DNA of 64,000 nt from JAUUSJ01 sp964439395 (GTDB lineage: Bacteria > Bacillota > Clostridia > Lachnospirales > Lachnospiraceae). The stretch spans positions 1 through 64,000 of the forward strand of contig CAYTNV010000006.1 in NCBI GenBank assembly GCA_964439395.1, in the 5' to 3' direction. The notes beneath the pieces were generated by a model. That model did no database searches and was not told where the DNA came from. It saw only the letters and a program-made list of their open reading frames with translations. Made by a program: the position numbers and the translations under genes. This document shows positions 1 through 8,208 of this stretch, one piece after another; the first letter of the stretch is position 1, and the number at the start of each line of letters is the position of its first letter.

Positions 1-43
1 ATTATTTTTCGTACTCTTTCGACTCTCTTGCGACGACTTTCAT

Positions 44-72
44 ATACTATCATATTTAGATTTCTTTGTCAA
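44..72 (-). promoter_or_regulatory. Sigma-A-type promoter firing out of the left edge
   Basis: On the minus strand TTGACA (67-72) is followed after 17 bp by TAGTAT (44-49), a 4/6 match to the -10 hexamer. It points toward position 1, so the gene it serves lies outside the window. The short transcribed stretch that remains shows no start codon with a ribosome-binding site. Confidence 0.5.
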
Positions 73-121
73 TAAAATTTTCTCTTTTTTTTACACAATT
101 TATAAAATTTAATTTTCCAAT

Positions 122-159
122 AAAAAACGAGAAAAATATAGAAACCACCTTTTTCTCGT
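122..159 (-). terminator. Rho-independent terminator behind nfo
   Basis: Read on the minus strand, ten-base arms ACGAGAAAAA and TTTTTCTCGT flank a 13-base loop and are followed by a run of T. It lies about 30 bp past the nfo stop codon and closes the transcript. Confidence 0.75.
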
Positions 160-191
160 CTTCTCACTAATATAATATTTTTAAAGAAATT

Positions 192-1097
192 TCATGTATA
201 ATATTCTAAAATCTCTTCTCTCACATTTTGCCTAAATATTCCATCTCTTAACATCTCTATCTCAAACCGATACGGTGGATAAGATTTCTTTATATTATCA
301 AGACTTTTTATATAAGGCGTCTCCAAAATTTTAGGAATCTGTGCAAATCTCTCATCTATCACAATATTTCTAATCGCCTGAAAGCCAATAGAGCCAAAAC
401 CAAGATTTTCATGACGATCTTTTCTTGCTCCTATTGGATTTTTACTATCATTTATATGAAATACTGCAATCTTTTCGCTACCTATCGTATGATCAAACTC
501 ATTCATTACTTTATCATAGTGATGAACAATATCATATCCCGCATCATTTACATGACAACTATCAAAACAAACTCTTAACTTCTCATTATATTTGACTCCG
601 TCTATAATCTGGGCAAGCTCCTCAAAATTTCTTCCAAGTTCACTTCCTTTTCCTGCCATCGTCTCTAATGCAATACAAACCTTTGTATCCTTTGTTAAAA
701 CCTCATTTAATCCCTCTATAATCTTGGTGATTCCAGCATCTACTCCTGCCCCAACATGAGAACCTGGATGAAGAACTAATATCTTGCTTCCCAATTTCTC
801 TGTTCTATCGAGCTCCAACGCCAAAAATTGTACGGCAATCTCAAATGTTTCTGGCTTTACTGTATTGGCAAGATTAATAATATATGGTGCATGAACAATA
901 AACTCTTCGATTCCTGCCGCTGCCATCGCTGCATGTCCTTCCTCGATTCTAAGCTCCTCAAGTTTTTTTCTTCTCGTATTTTGTGGTGCTCCTGTATATA
1001 TCATAAATGTATTTGCACCATACGATATTGCCTCCTCCACAGAGCCTAAAAACATTTTTTTGCCACTCATTCCAACATGAGAACCAATTTTCAACAT
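192..1097 (-). CDS. nfo: Deoxyribonuclease IV (endonuclease IV)
   Basis: Base-excision repair enzyme that cleaves DNA 5' to abasic sites; cytoplasmic, metal dependent. The 301-residue product begins with the family signature KIGSHVG, and the zinc-ligand contexts of AP endonuclease family 2 follow in order: FIVHAPY, LVLHPGSH, ALETMAG, CFDSCHVNDAG, FHINDSKN with RHENLGFGSIG, and ILETPY. Length is usual for the family. The ATG has an AAAGGA site upstream. It is the last gene of the leftmost minus-strand group and is followed by a terminator. Nothing is odd about it; the call is secure from motifs, although no search was run. Confidence 0.95.
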   Translation of the reverse strand: MLKIGSHVGMSGKKMFLGSVEEAISYGANTFMIYTGAPQNTRRKKLEELRIEEGHAAMAAAGIEEFIVHAPYIINLANTVKPETFEIAVQFLALELDRTEKLGSKILVLHPGSHVGAGVDAGITKIIEGLNEVLTKDTKVCIALETMAGKGSELGRNFEELAQIIDGVKYNEKLRVCFDSCHVNDAGYDIVHHYDKVMNEFDHTIGSEKIAVFHINDSKNPIGARKDRHENLGFGSIGFQAIRNIVIDERFAQIPKILETPYIKSLDNIKKSYPPYRFEIEMLRDGIFRQNVREEILEYYT

Positions 1098-1120
1098 TAT
1101 TTCATCCTTTCTTTTTTATT

Positions 1121-1450
1121 CTATGGCTGCAGCTGCTGCGTAATTCCACTTAGCTCCTGATTAAGCCTATATAAAATCTCACTGAGTTCTCCGCTAAAGC
1201 AAAAAACTAACATAACTAAAATTAAAATCCATACAAGCATTATAATGAGCTTAGCTCTCATAAAATTTCTCTTACTTCCCTTTCTAGAAGCAAAAGCCCA
1301 TAAAAATAACATAATCAAATTAAGACATGGTATGCTTAAAATAATTAACGTCACAATCCACTCAAAAACACCAACTTCCTCATTGCGATAAGGCTGATAA
1401 GATGGCTGTTTATAGGAATTGACATCACTATCGTATTCTTGATTACTCAT
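1121..1450 (-). CDS. Small two-helix membrane protein, unknown function
   Basis: 109 residues. The N-terminal 27 residues are polar and tyrosine/asparagine rich, then come two hydrophobic segments at about 29-53 and 66-87 separated by a basic loop (ASRKGSKRNFMRAK), and a polar C-terminal tail rich in Leu, Glu and Gln. No catalytic motif is visible and I do not recognise the family. The start has a clear AAAGGGG ribosome-binding site. It lies 23 bp upstream of nfo, so the two are probably cotranscribed, but nothing points to a role in DNA repair. Confidence 0.7.
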   Translation of the reverse strand: MSNQEYDSDVNSYKQPSYQPYRNEEVGVFEWIVTLIILSIPCLNLIMLFLWAFASRKGSKRNFMRAKLIIMLVWILILVMLVFCFSGELSEILYRLNQELSGITQQLQP

Positions 1451-1551
1451 AGTTTATCCCCTTTCTTTCTCTTGTCTATATCTCATATTTATTATATATT
1501 TTAACATAAAGACTTTTCTGTCACAATGTCTGTTTTTTCACGATTTTTCCC

Positions 1552-2007
1552 TTATCTTTGCTTCCATATTTGAAATAATATATTATCCGTATAATAAATC
1601 ATAGGCTCTTGATAGGGAAAATATTGATACATTCGATAAAAATATAATACCAAAATTATAATCGTTAAAACTATAATATAGATATAATACAAATACTCCC
1701 TTTTTATTCCTATATATCGACAATATAAACTAAAAATAGCTAAAAATAATACAAAAGGCCATAAAGGATGCATCCTAAGACTTTCTCCTATATGACCATG
1801 AAAGAAAAGAACTGCTGCTCTTGTCATGCCACACGCTGGACAAGGAAAACCTGTCAAAATCCGCAAGGTACATAAACCGTGAAATTTATACTTAAAAATT
1901 GTCAATAAAAAAACGATCAACGCTATACTACGCCATTGCTCTCTAAAAAGTTTTATATCTCTTTTTAATTGCCCTATATTTATTCTTTTCTTTTTTATTT
2001 GATTCAT
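1552..2007 (-). CDS. DUF2752 family membrane protein
   Basis: 151-residue integral membrane protein with about three hydrophobic segments. It carries the family hallmark FPCPACGMTRA (about residues 52-62), in which two cysteines of a CPxCG-type motif precede a helix, followed by a conserved histidine/proline stretch (MHPLWPF). DUF2752 proteins have no established biochemical function. The basic, Lys/Ile-rich N terminus is cytoplasmic by charge. The gene sits between pfp and the 109-residue membrane protein, separated from pfp by an inverted repeat at 2029-2067. Family assignment is good; role is unknown. Confidence 0.85.
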   Translation of the reverse strand: MNQIKKKRINIGQLKRDIKLFREQWRSIALIVFLLTIFKYKFHGLCTLRILTGFPCPACGMTRAAVLFFHGHIGESLRMHPLWPFVLFLAIFSLYCRYIGIKREYLYYIYIIVLTIIILVLYFYRMYQYFPYQEPMIYYTDNILFQIWKQR

Positions 2008-2028
2008 TTTATCTTCTTTCTCTCTTGC

Positions 2029-2067
2029 GAATTCTCACTTTAAATTAAAAATATAAAATGAGAATTC
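2029..2067. terminator. Inverted repeat between pfp and DUF2752 gene
   Basis: Eight-base perfect core arms GAATTCTC and GAGAATTC extend through AT pairs around a short AT-rich loop. On the minus strand no T run follows, so this is a stem-loop that may pause or protect the mRNA rather than a proven terminator. Confidence 0.4.
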
Positions 2068-2084
2068 ACAAAATGTTTATGTTC

Positions 2085-3302
2085 TTATCTATATAGGAAG
2101 ACTGGCAGTCCATCTTCTCCCAGACAAGGTTTTATATCTCCCGCAATCAGTGGTCGAGCATACTGAATGAATGCATCTTTAATATCTGATCCGTCCTCGC
2201 TAATCCAATCTCTTGGTACAGTCTTTTCCTTATTACAGATTTCATTGACATCTTCTAAAGATAGCTCCATCTGATAAGGTTCTTGTCCCACTCTTTGGTA
2301 GGCAACCATTTTTCCAGTTGCCCCCAAAATAGCAGCCTTTACCCCATATCTTCCTGCTTCTACTGCTTCTTCTTGGTCTGTCTTTGACATCATACTAATA
2401 GAACATCTCTGACTTACATTTAATTCTACAGAGCGAGCTTTTACTCCAAGTCTATCTTTAATGAGATTTTCTAAATATTTGCCACAGCCTGCAAGCATTT
2501 TATGTCCAAAACTATCTAGTTTTACTTGATTATCATATTCACATAAAAATACGCCATCCTTATCGTGAATACCTTCCGATACACATACTGTCACAGTTGG
2601 ATGCTTCTCCATACATTCTTGAACTTTTTGCAAAAATTGCTCCACATCAAAATCCACTTCTGGAAGATAAATTAAAAACGGATTATCTCCCTCAAATTTT
2701 CTGGCAAGAACACTTGCTGCGGTGAGCCATCCAGCATGTCTTCCCATAATTTCTACAATTGTCACAGATTTTGCCTCGTATACATTAGCATCTGTGGCAA
2801 TCTCTCGAACTGTTGTCGCAACATATCTTGCAGCACTGCCAAAGCCTGGCGTATGGTCTGTAAGTACTAAGTCATTATCGATTGTCTTTGGCTCACCAAT
2901 AAATTTAATATCACTGCCAATCTGCTCGGCATATCTAGACAGCTTACTTACTGTATCCATGGAGTCATTGCCACCTATATAAAAGAAATATCCAATATTA
3001 TATTTCTCAAACTTTTTAAACAATTGTGAATATACAGGATCTGCTAAATCCTGTGGAAGCTTATATCTACAAGAACCAAGATAAGCAGATGGAGTTACCT
3101 TCAAAAGTTCTCTTTCCTCATCTGTTAATTCTGCTCCCATATCCATTATTTTATCTTGCAAAAATCCCTGAATTCCATTAATCATTCCATATACATGCTC
3201 TACTTTTTCTTTTTGTCTTAAACCTTCTTCCACAACACCGTATAAACTACTATTAATTACAGCAGTTGGTCCGCCTGACTGACCTACTAAAATATTTTTC
3301 AT
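2085..3302 (-). CDS. pfp: PPi-dependent 6-phosphofructokinase
   Basis: Phosphorylates fructose 6-phosphate to fructose 1,6-bisphosphate in glycolysis; the pyrophosphate-using form is reversible. The 405 residues begin ILVGQSGGPTAVINSSL (phosphate loop). Phosphoryl-donor specificity is read from GGNDS (ATP enzymes have GGDGS) and from the Lys in PKTIDNDL, both typical of PPi-PFKs. The substrate motif EIMGRHAGWL follows. The start has an ideal GGAGG site. The gene begins 29 bp after the stop of the kinase gene at 3332-5614, with no terminator between, so it probably shares the phospho-signalling transcript. Whether this has meaning or is simple read-through cannot be told. Confidence 0.92.
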   Translation of the reverse strand: MKNILVGQSGGPTAVINSSLYGVVEEGLRQKEKVEHVYGMINGIQGFLQDKIMDMGAELTDEERELLKVTPSAYLGSCRYKLPQDLADPVYSQLFKKFEKYNIGYFFYIGGNDSMDTVSKLSRYAEQIGSDIKFIGEPKTIDNDLVLTDHTPGFGSAARYVATTVREIATDANVYEAKSVTIVEIMGRHAGWLTAASVLARKFEGDNPFLIYLPEVDFDVEQFLQKVQECMEKHPTVTVCVSEGIHDKDGVFLCEYDNQVKLDSFGHKMLAGCGKYLENLIKDRLGVKARSVELNVSQRCSISMMSKTDQEEAVEAGRYGVKAAILGATGKMVAYQRVGQEPYQMELSLEDVNEICNKEKTVPRDWISEDGSDIKDAFIQYARPLIAGDIKPCLGEDGLPVFLYR

Positions 3303-3331
3303 CTTAACCTCCTAAAATTTTTATATAATTT

Positions 3332-5614
3332 TTACTTTTCAAAATAGCTCTCATCTACCCACATGGCTGGACGGACACCGCAGTCATTACTCATAACTGT
3401 ATAGCTATTCTCAGCTAAGGAGCCATTTGCCCTTACAACCTGCACAGTATTTTCTCTTGTTCCTGGCGTTCTAAGCCACCATCTTCCCGCACTCTCATCT
3501 CCAGTCTGTGCTCCTCTTCTCACTGCATATAATGTCTGCTTTGCCACACGTTCACCGTCATCTGTAAAATACAAACTTCTATTTGTCACATCTTCTGTGG
3601 ATAATAGAAAGATTTTATCCTCCGTCTCTACTCCATCTGTCTCTATTATACTTTCTATAATAGCATTCTGCTCTTTTTCTGTAAATGCCGCTTTATAAAA
3701 ATAATCATTTAGCCACTCACGGATAAAAGAATCTTTCCAATCTGATATCACTTCATTTTTCGGTGAAAAAATAATCGCATCAAGAATACGGTCAGATATT
3801 AATAATACCTTACCATCCTTTCTCTCTAATACTCTCCACTTAATATCATCAAATACATAATAATAAGGACCAGATTTTCGATATCTCTTTCCGTTTACTG
3901 TAGCGAAACGCCGTTCATCATACTCGGCCTCCTTAATTTCCTCTGTAATTGCACTTCCTGTAATCTCATTTTGAGGATAAGTGCCAAATTTAACATAAGT
4001 TTCCTCACTTGTCCGGTAAAGCATAAAGATAATTCCCACGCAGATAAAAAGAGAGAGAAATCCAAATGCTAACAATATTTTTCTCTTTCTAGAAATATTT
4101 TTATCGACACCTTCCTGTTCATACGGGTTATACCATAAATCCGCATTTCCTGATTTAACTGACTCTAACGTGCGATAATGTACTTCTTTTTTGGGACTTT
4201 GCATAATTTTCGTCTCTTCTTTTTTTAAAATCTGCTGCCGCTTTTGTTCTTGTTTATTCTCTTCTTCCTCCTTTCTCTCTTCTTGTAGTTTTAACTGTTG
4301 TTTTCTTTTTTCTTCCTGCTGTCTTTCATACTCTTTTTTTAGGAATTCCTGCTCTTTTCTTTTTCTTTCTTCTTCTCTCTCAAGCTCCTTCTTATGCTTA
4401 TATTCTTGCTGTTTTTTATATTCCTGCTGGAATTTTTCTCTCTCCATTTTTTGCCGCTGAATCTTTTCTTGCTCTTTTTTTCTCTCATATGCAAGCCGCC
4501 GCTTTTGCTCTCTTAGAAACTGCTGCTTATTAGATTCTAACGTTCCTTTATATCCCTCCTTCCCTTGTACATTGCCAACAAAATATGCTGTCTTTGTATA
4601 CTGTCTCCAATCTTCTCTCCGATAAAGTGCCATTCCAAAGTTTGCAATATCTTCATATCGTTTTTCTTGATTTACTTCCATTCCTTTTTGAATGACATCA
4701 GAAACCAATTCTGACACATGTATACTTTTATCATGTCTGGCAAGCTGTTTCAAAGTTGGCATATTGTCTTGTTTTGCTCTATCTATAGAACGCTCGGGAA
4801 CTCGAAAACTTATTAGTTCGTAGATTGTTGCACATAGAGCATAAATATCTGTCCAAGCTCCCTGTCTTCCCTTTGACTGATACTGCTCAATTGGAGCATA
4901 CCCATGCTTTAATAAAATCGTTAAGCTTTTCGTCTCATCTCCCGTCGCCATCCTAGCCGCTCCAAAATCAATTAATGTTACCTTTCCAGTGCGATCCAAA
5001 ATGAGATTTTCTGGACTGATATCTCTATGTATCATACCTTTATCATGTATTTTTTCTAGAGCACATAACACAGGTCTCACCATTTTTAAGACTTGTTTTT
5101 CACTAAGTGGTTTTTCTCTCTTATTCAGGTAAGATTTTAGAGAAATTCCCTTTACGTATTCCATTGCAATATAAGCAGTTTCATTTTCCCGAAAATAATT
5201 TTCTACTTTTACGATACCATCTAAGTTCCGGAAAAGAAGCAAATTTTGAGCTTCTTTCTCAAAATTATGTAATCCGATTTCGTAAAACCGTCGATTTTGA
5301 CTCCCATCGACAGAAATAATATTACCACTTGAGGTATAAATATCTCTATAGGCAATCTCAGCGGGAAAATATTCCTTTAGCGCAAGCGTTTCTCCTGTTT
5401 TTAGATTTTTTGCTAAATAGGTTATTCCAAATCCGCCTACTCCAAGGACTTTTCCAATCAAATAGATTTCTCCCACTATACTTCCTGGTCTTAGACATCT
5501 CGCCTTTTGTCTTTTTTCACTTTCTTTTTTATTATAGCCACAAATTGGACAAACTTGATCTGGATTCTCTATCTCATTCATACAGCCAAAACATATTTTA
5601 TCTTTTCTCACCAT
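3332..5614 (-). CDS. Membrane Ser/Thr kinase with zinc ribbon and DUF6273
   Basis: 760 residues, four parts. (1) N-terminal zinc ribbon, two Cys-x2-Cys pairs (C8/C11, C22/C25). (2) Hanks-type kinase, about 50-335: glycine loop GVGGFGITY, catalytic K80, HRD aspartate D198, DFG aspartate D216; all catalytic residues present, so an active kinase is expected. (3) A long Lys/Glu/Gln-rich coiled coil (about 365-465). (4) One membrane span (about 512-533) and an extracytoplasmic DUF6273 domain (about 540-760) ending in GVRPAMWV. The kinase is therefore cytoplasmic and the DUF6273 part outside, as in a receptor kinase. It is the last gene of the signalling operon, 2 bp after the FHA gene; its own ribosome-binding site is weak, suggesting translational coupling. 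Confidence 0.92.
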   Translation of the reverse strand: MVRKDKICFGCMNEIENPDQVCPICGYNKKESEKRQKARCLRPGSIVGEIYLIGKVLGVGGFGITYLAKNLKTGETLALKEYFPAEIAYRDIYTSSGNIISVDGSQNRRFYEIGLHNFEKEAQNLLLFRNLDGIVKVENYFRENETAYIAMEYVKGISLKSYLNKREKPLSEKQVLKMVRPVLCALEKIHDKGMIHRDISPENLILDRTGKVTLIDFGAARMATGDETKSLTILLKHGYAPIEQYQSKGRQGAWTDIYALCATIYELISFRVPERSIDRAKQDNMPTLKQLARHDKSIHVSELVSDVIQKGMEVNQEKRYEDIANFGMALYRREDWRQYTKTAYFVGNVQGKEGYKGTLESNKQQFLREQKRRLAYERKKEQEKIQRQKMEREKFQQEYKKQQEYKHKKELEREEERKRKEQEFLKKEYERQQEEKRKQQLKLQEERKEEEENKQEQKRQQILKKEETKIMQSPKKEVHYRTLESVKSGNADLWYNPYEQEGVDKNISRKRKILLAFGFLSLFICVGIIFMLYRTSEETYVKFGTYPQNEITGSAITEEIKEAEYDERRFATVNGKRYRKSGPYYYVFDDIKWRVLERKDGKVLLISDRILDAIIFSPKNEVISDWKDSFIREWLNDYFYKAAFTEKEQNAIIESIIETDGVETEDKIFLLSTEDVTNRSLYFTDDGERVAKQTLYAVRRGAQTGDESAGRWWLRTPGTRENTVQVVRANGSLAENSYTVMSNDCGVRPAMWVDESYFEK

Positions 5615-5616
5615 TT

Positions 5617-6225
5617 TTACTCTTCATCCCAATCTTCCCATGAAAATTTTGGTCCGCAAAACGGTATAAAAGATAGCTCACTATTTCCAACAGCAAGAAT
5701 ATCATATGCTTTTAATCTCTCACTTGTCAAAACAACCTCATCATTTAGATAAACTAACTCTCTAGATTCTCCTGGCTGCGCAATAAAACTCTTTGTTCTT
5801 GGTTCATATAAAACTATGGCATGCTTTTTTCTAGAAACCGACTTATCATTTTTTAATACAACATCCATATCGGCACCTCGACCAATAAAATTTCGTCCAA
5901 GCTTAAGTGGAAAACTTATTCCTTCATTCTCTCCTTTTATGCAGACAAGCCATCCGACAACTGGCTCTGTCTCCATTTTGATGGAATAAAATCCTACCGT
6001 ACGATTTTCATCCGCCTCAAACGATACTGCACCCCTATTATTCTTTCGCTTAGAGTTCATTTTTTCATACTGTGCATTCATCGCTTTTGCCCTTGTATTG
6101 ATATTATTGGGATTCCCCATATCAAATCCTGACATCTTTCCTGTTTGCTCTTGCATGCACTGTGGACAGGACTTATTTTTATTCGCATCATAAAAATGTC
6201 CTTTTTCACATTTCCTTATATCCAT
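5617..6225 (-). CDS. Zinc-finger FHA-domain protein
   Basis: Cytoplasmic phosphothreonine-binding adaptor, 202 residues from the chosen start. A small Cys/His cluster at the N terminus (C-x2-GHFYD-x6-CPxC) looks like a one-metal finger. The C-terminal FHA domain has FIGRG, the SVSRKKH signature and, in place of the usual N-G loop, VYLND. It ends in FIPFCGPKFSWE, shared with the protein at 12192-12983 (IPFCGDNFKWE), so the two are paralogues. A longer frame begins 6 bp upstream, but that ATG is only 2 bp from GGAGG while this one is 8 bp away; 6225 is preferred. The ribosome-binding site overlaps the stop of the PP2C gene. Confidence 0.88.
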   Translation of the reverse strand: MDIRKCEKGHFYDANKNKSCPQCMQEQTGKMSGFDMGNPNNINTRAKAMNAQYEKMNSKRKNNRGAVSFEADENRTVGFYSIKMETEPVVGWLVCIKGENEGISFPLKLGRNFIGRGADMDVVLKNDKSVSRKKHAIVLYEPRTKSFIAQPGESRELVYLNDEVVLTSERLKAYDILAVGNSELSFIPFCGPKFSWEDWDEE

Positions 6226-6237
6226 CGTCATTACCTC

Positions 6238-7227
6238 CTATCTTTTTCCTCCCTGGTATTTTACTAAAAGAATAGAACAGTTGTCTAGTGGTTTCTTACC
6301 ATATTTTAGAACAGTTTCTGTTAATACCGTAGCCAATTGTTCAAAATTTTCACTTCCAAGCTCTAAAATATCTTGAATCTCCCTGTCAGAAAAGGATTTA
6401 TACAGCCCATCACTACATAATAAAATCATATCTCCTTCCTGCAGTAAAAATGGATTTTGATTGATATCGATAAGCTTTATATTTCCCATGCCAAGATAAC
6501 TAATTAAGGCTTCCCCTCGCTTGATTTCTTCCTCATATTCTTCTCTCGATATTGCATTCTCTCTCAAAGACTGGTCTAAAATTAGTTTATAATTATGCTC
6601 TCTTGTGATGGAGACCATCTTTTTATTGCGAATGACATATATTTTACTATCTCCTACAGACATATAATATAGTTTGTTTCTGTAAATATAGACCGCCACG
6701 ACAGTAGTCCCACTTTGAATTGGCTTTCCCTTCTCATCCTCCAAATCAGCAACCGCCAAATCCATTTTTTTGGCAGTCTGATATAAAAACAAGGATACAT
6801 TAGAGATAGGATACGGTACATTCTCAAACTGCTCCATAAGTATCTCAATTGCCAGCTGACTCGCCAACTCACCTCCAGACATTCCGCCCATCCCATCGCA
6901 GACAGCTCCCAAAAATTCATCTTCTCTAAAACGATATTCTAGACTATCTTGTTGATAATCTCTGGAACCTATAATCGAGGAAGAACAAATATTCCATTCC
7001 TTTTCTTTCCTCTCTTTTTCATCCTCTGGGAAAATTTTTACTGTCACGACATCCTCTTCTCTTAATTGACTGACAGATGGTTCAGCGGCACCCCTCTGCA
7101 TCATAGACATCTGAGTTATATTATCTAATTTTATATCTTCTTCTGGAGGAAGCATAATCTCTTGTTCTTCTCCCTCATAATAAAATTGTTCTTCTCGTTT
7201 CTTTTTTTTCCCCAATCCAAAAAGCAA
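6238..7227 (-). CDS. PP2C-family protein phosphatase
   Basis: 329 residues. The first 80 are polar and acidic; the PP2C domain (about 80-325) carries the metal-binding motifs GSRDYQQDS, CDGMGGMSGGELAS, GTTVVAVYI, SVGDSKIYVI and LLCSDGL in canonical order, so an active Mn/Mg-dependent Ser/Thr phosphatase is expected. No signal peptide or membrane span: cytoplasmic. Start codon is TTG, chosen because GGAGG lies 7 bp upstream and no ATG fits. It presumably removes phosphates placed by the two kinases of the cluster, the standard kinase/PP2C pairing. It differs from the shorter PP2C at 13043-13765 by the long N-terminal extension. Confidence 0.92.
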   Translation of the reverse strand: MLFGLGKKKKREEQFYYEGEEQEIMLPPEEDIKLDNITQMSMMQRGAAEPSVSQLREEDVVTVKIFPEDEKERKEKEWNICSSSIIGSRDYQQDSLEYRFREDEFLGAVCDGMGGMSGGELASQLAIEILMEQFENVPYPISNVSLFLYQTAKKMDLAVADLEDEKGKPIQSGTTVVAVYIYRNKLYYMSVGDSKIYVIRNKKMVSITREHNYKLILDQSLRENAISREEYEEEIKRGEALISYLGMGNIKLIDINQNPFLLQEGDMILLCSDGLYKSFSDREIQDILELGSENFEQLATVLTETVLKYGKKPLDNCSILLVKYQGGKR

Positions 7228-7262
7228 AGTTCCACCTCCATTCCTTTCAATAATGTCATCTC

Positions 7263-8177
7263 CTATTTTTTCCAGCTTCTGCTTTGATATATAATATTTA
7301 CATAATCATCATATATACTGTGATAACTCTTATCATAAATAAGTGTAAATCCTGTCACACCTCTTCCGACATTTTTCTCACCAAATTCATAATAGCATAC
7401 ATCATCTTTTGCCGTGCGAACAGCATAATATTTTTTTCCAGTTTGAAAATACTCTCGCTCCCCGCCCCAAGTATTTTCAAACTCTCTTCCAAGCTCTTCT
7501 GGTGAAAGTCCTTGATCTTCATAGCTAAAAATTCTTAAATCTGCTGTTCCATCTGGAGCAGATAGTGTATAGCGATTTCTCGTTCCCTCATCATTGTACA
7601 AAACAAAATGAGATGGATATTTTATAGAAAATCCATAATCCGGGTCCTTGTACACCTCCCAATCTGGGTTTGAAATTGGTCCTACTATTTCTTGCATAAC
7701 CTGTGTTGTCGCTTGCGTTGTTTGCTGTACTTCCTGCGTCGTCACTTGTGTTGTTTGCTGTACTTCCTGCGTTGTTGCCTGTGTTATTGCTGTAGTTAAA
7801 TTTTCCTGTATTGTCGGGACAGAATCTTGGATCTCCTCCTGCAAATCTTGCGTTGTCTCTTGCTCCATAACAGTATCTATCTCTTTTTTGCTCTCTTCGC
7901 TATCTTTTTTTCTAAGTATCGTCATAGAAAAGACAATAATCAAAACCGCTACAACTACAATAAGTGCAACTAAAATGCCTATCAATACAGAATCTATACT
8001 ACTTCTTTGGACAGGTGGCTCATAAATTTCTCCTCCTGGATAAATCGGCTGCGTAGGCTCTGTATACTGTGTATTATCAAACTGAGCTTTACTAGTACTT
8101 TGTTCTGTCGGATACCCACATTTCGGACAAAAGCTTGCCCCCTCGGCGAGATTACCCCCACATTTTTTACATCTCAT
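7263..8177 (-). CDS. Zinc-ribbon membrane protein with TTQ-repeat stalk
   Basis: 304 residues: N-terminal zinc ribbon (CKKCGG then CPKCGY), a polar linker, one membrane span (about 66-89), an acidic then Thr/Gln-rich stalk with an 11-residue repeat (QQTTQxTTQEV), and an extracytoplasmic C-terminal domain beginning WEVYKDPDYGFSIKYPSHF. I do not recognise that domain with certainty; its opening recalls small domains of membrane-anchored lipid- or wall-associated proteins, but that is a guess. Cytoplasmic ribbon plus outside domain fits the operon theme of one-span sensors. It lies between the FHA-ABC transporter and a PP2C gene. Confidence 0.8.
   Translation of the reverse strand: MRCKKCGGNLAEGASFCPKCGYPTEQSTSKAQFDNTQYTEPTQPIYPGGEIYEPPVQRSSIDSVLIGILVALIVVVAVLIIVFSMTILRKKDSEESKKEIDTVMEQETTQDLQEEIQDSVPTIQENLTTAITQATTQEVQQTTQVTTQEVQQTTQATTQVMQEIVGPISNPDWEVYKDPDYGFSIKYPSHFVLYNDEGTRNRYTLSAPDGTADLRIFSYEDQGLSPEELGREFENTWGGEREYFQTGKKYYAVRTAKDDVCYYEFGEKNVGRGVTGFTLIYDKSYHSIYDDYVNIIYQSRSWKK
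7718..7783 (-). repeat. Two tandem 33-bp units inside the TTQ stalk
   Basis: Two copies with identical first 23 bases (starting at 7718 and 7751) encode the QQTTQ/TTQEV stalk of the zinc-ribbon membrane protein. The copies are in frame, so the stalk could lengthen or shorten by slippage without breaking the gene. Confidence 0.85.
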
Positions 8178-8208
8178 TCCTCTTCCTCTTTCCTACTTAT
8201 AAAAACTA

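Noticed and set aside
4191..4460. Plus-strand open frame rich in Cys/Phe/Ser opposite the kinase coiled coil
   Set aside because: It is the mirror of the Lys/Glu repeat codons, has no ribosome site and no family look.
7718..7783. Tandem 33-bp units as a CRISPR-like array
   Set aside because: Only two units, no spacers, in frame inside a protein stalk, and no cas genes.
7648..8025. Plus-strand Cys/Val-rich 125-residue frame
   Set aside because: Mirror of the TTQ stalk codons; no start signal.
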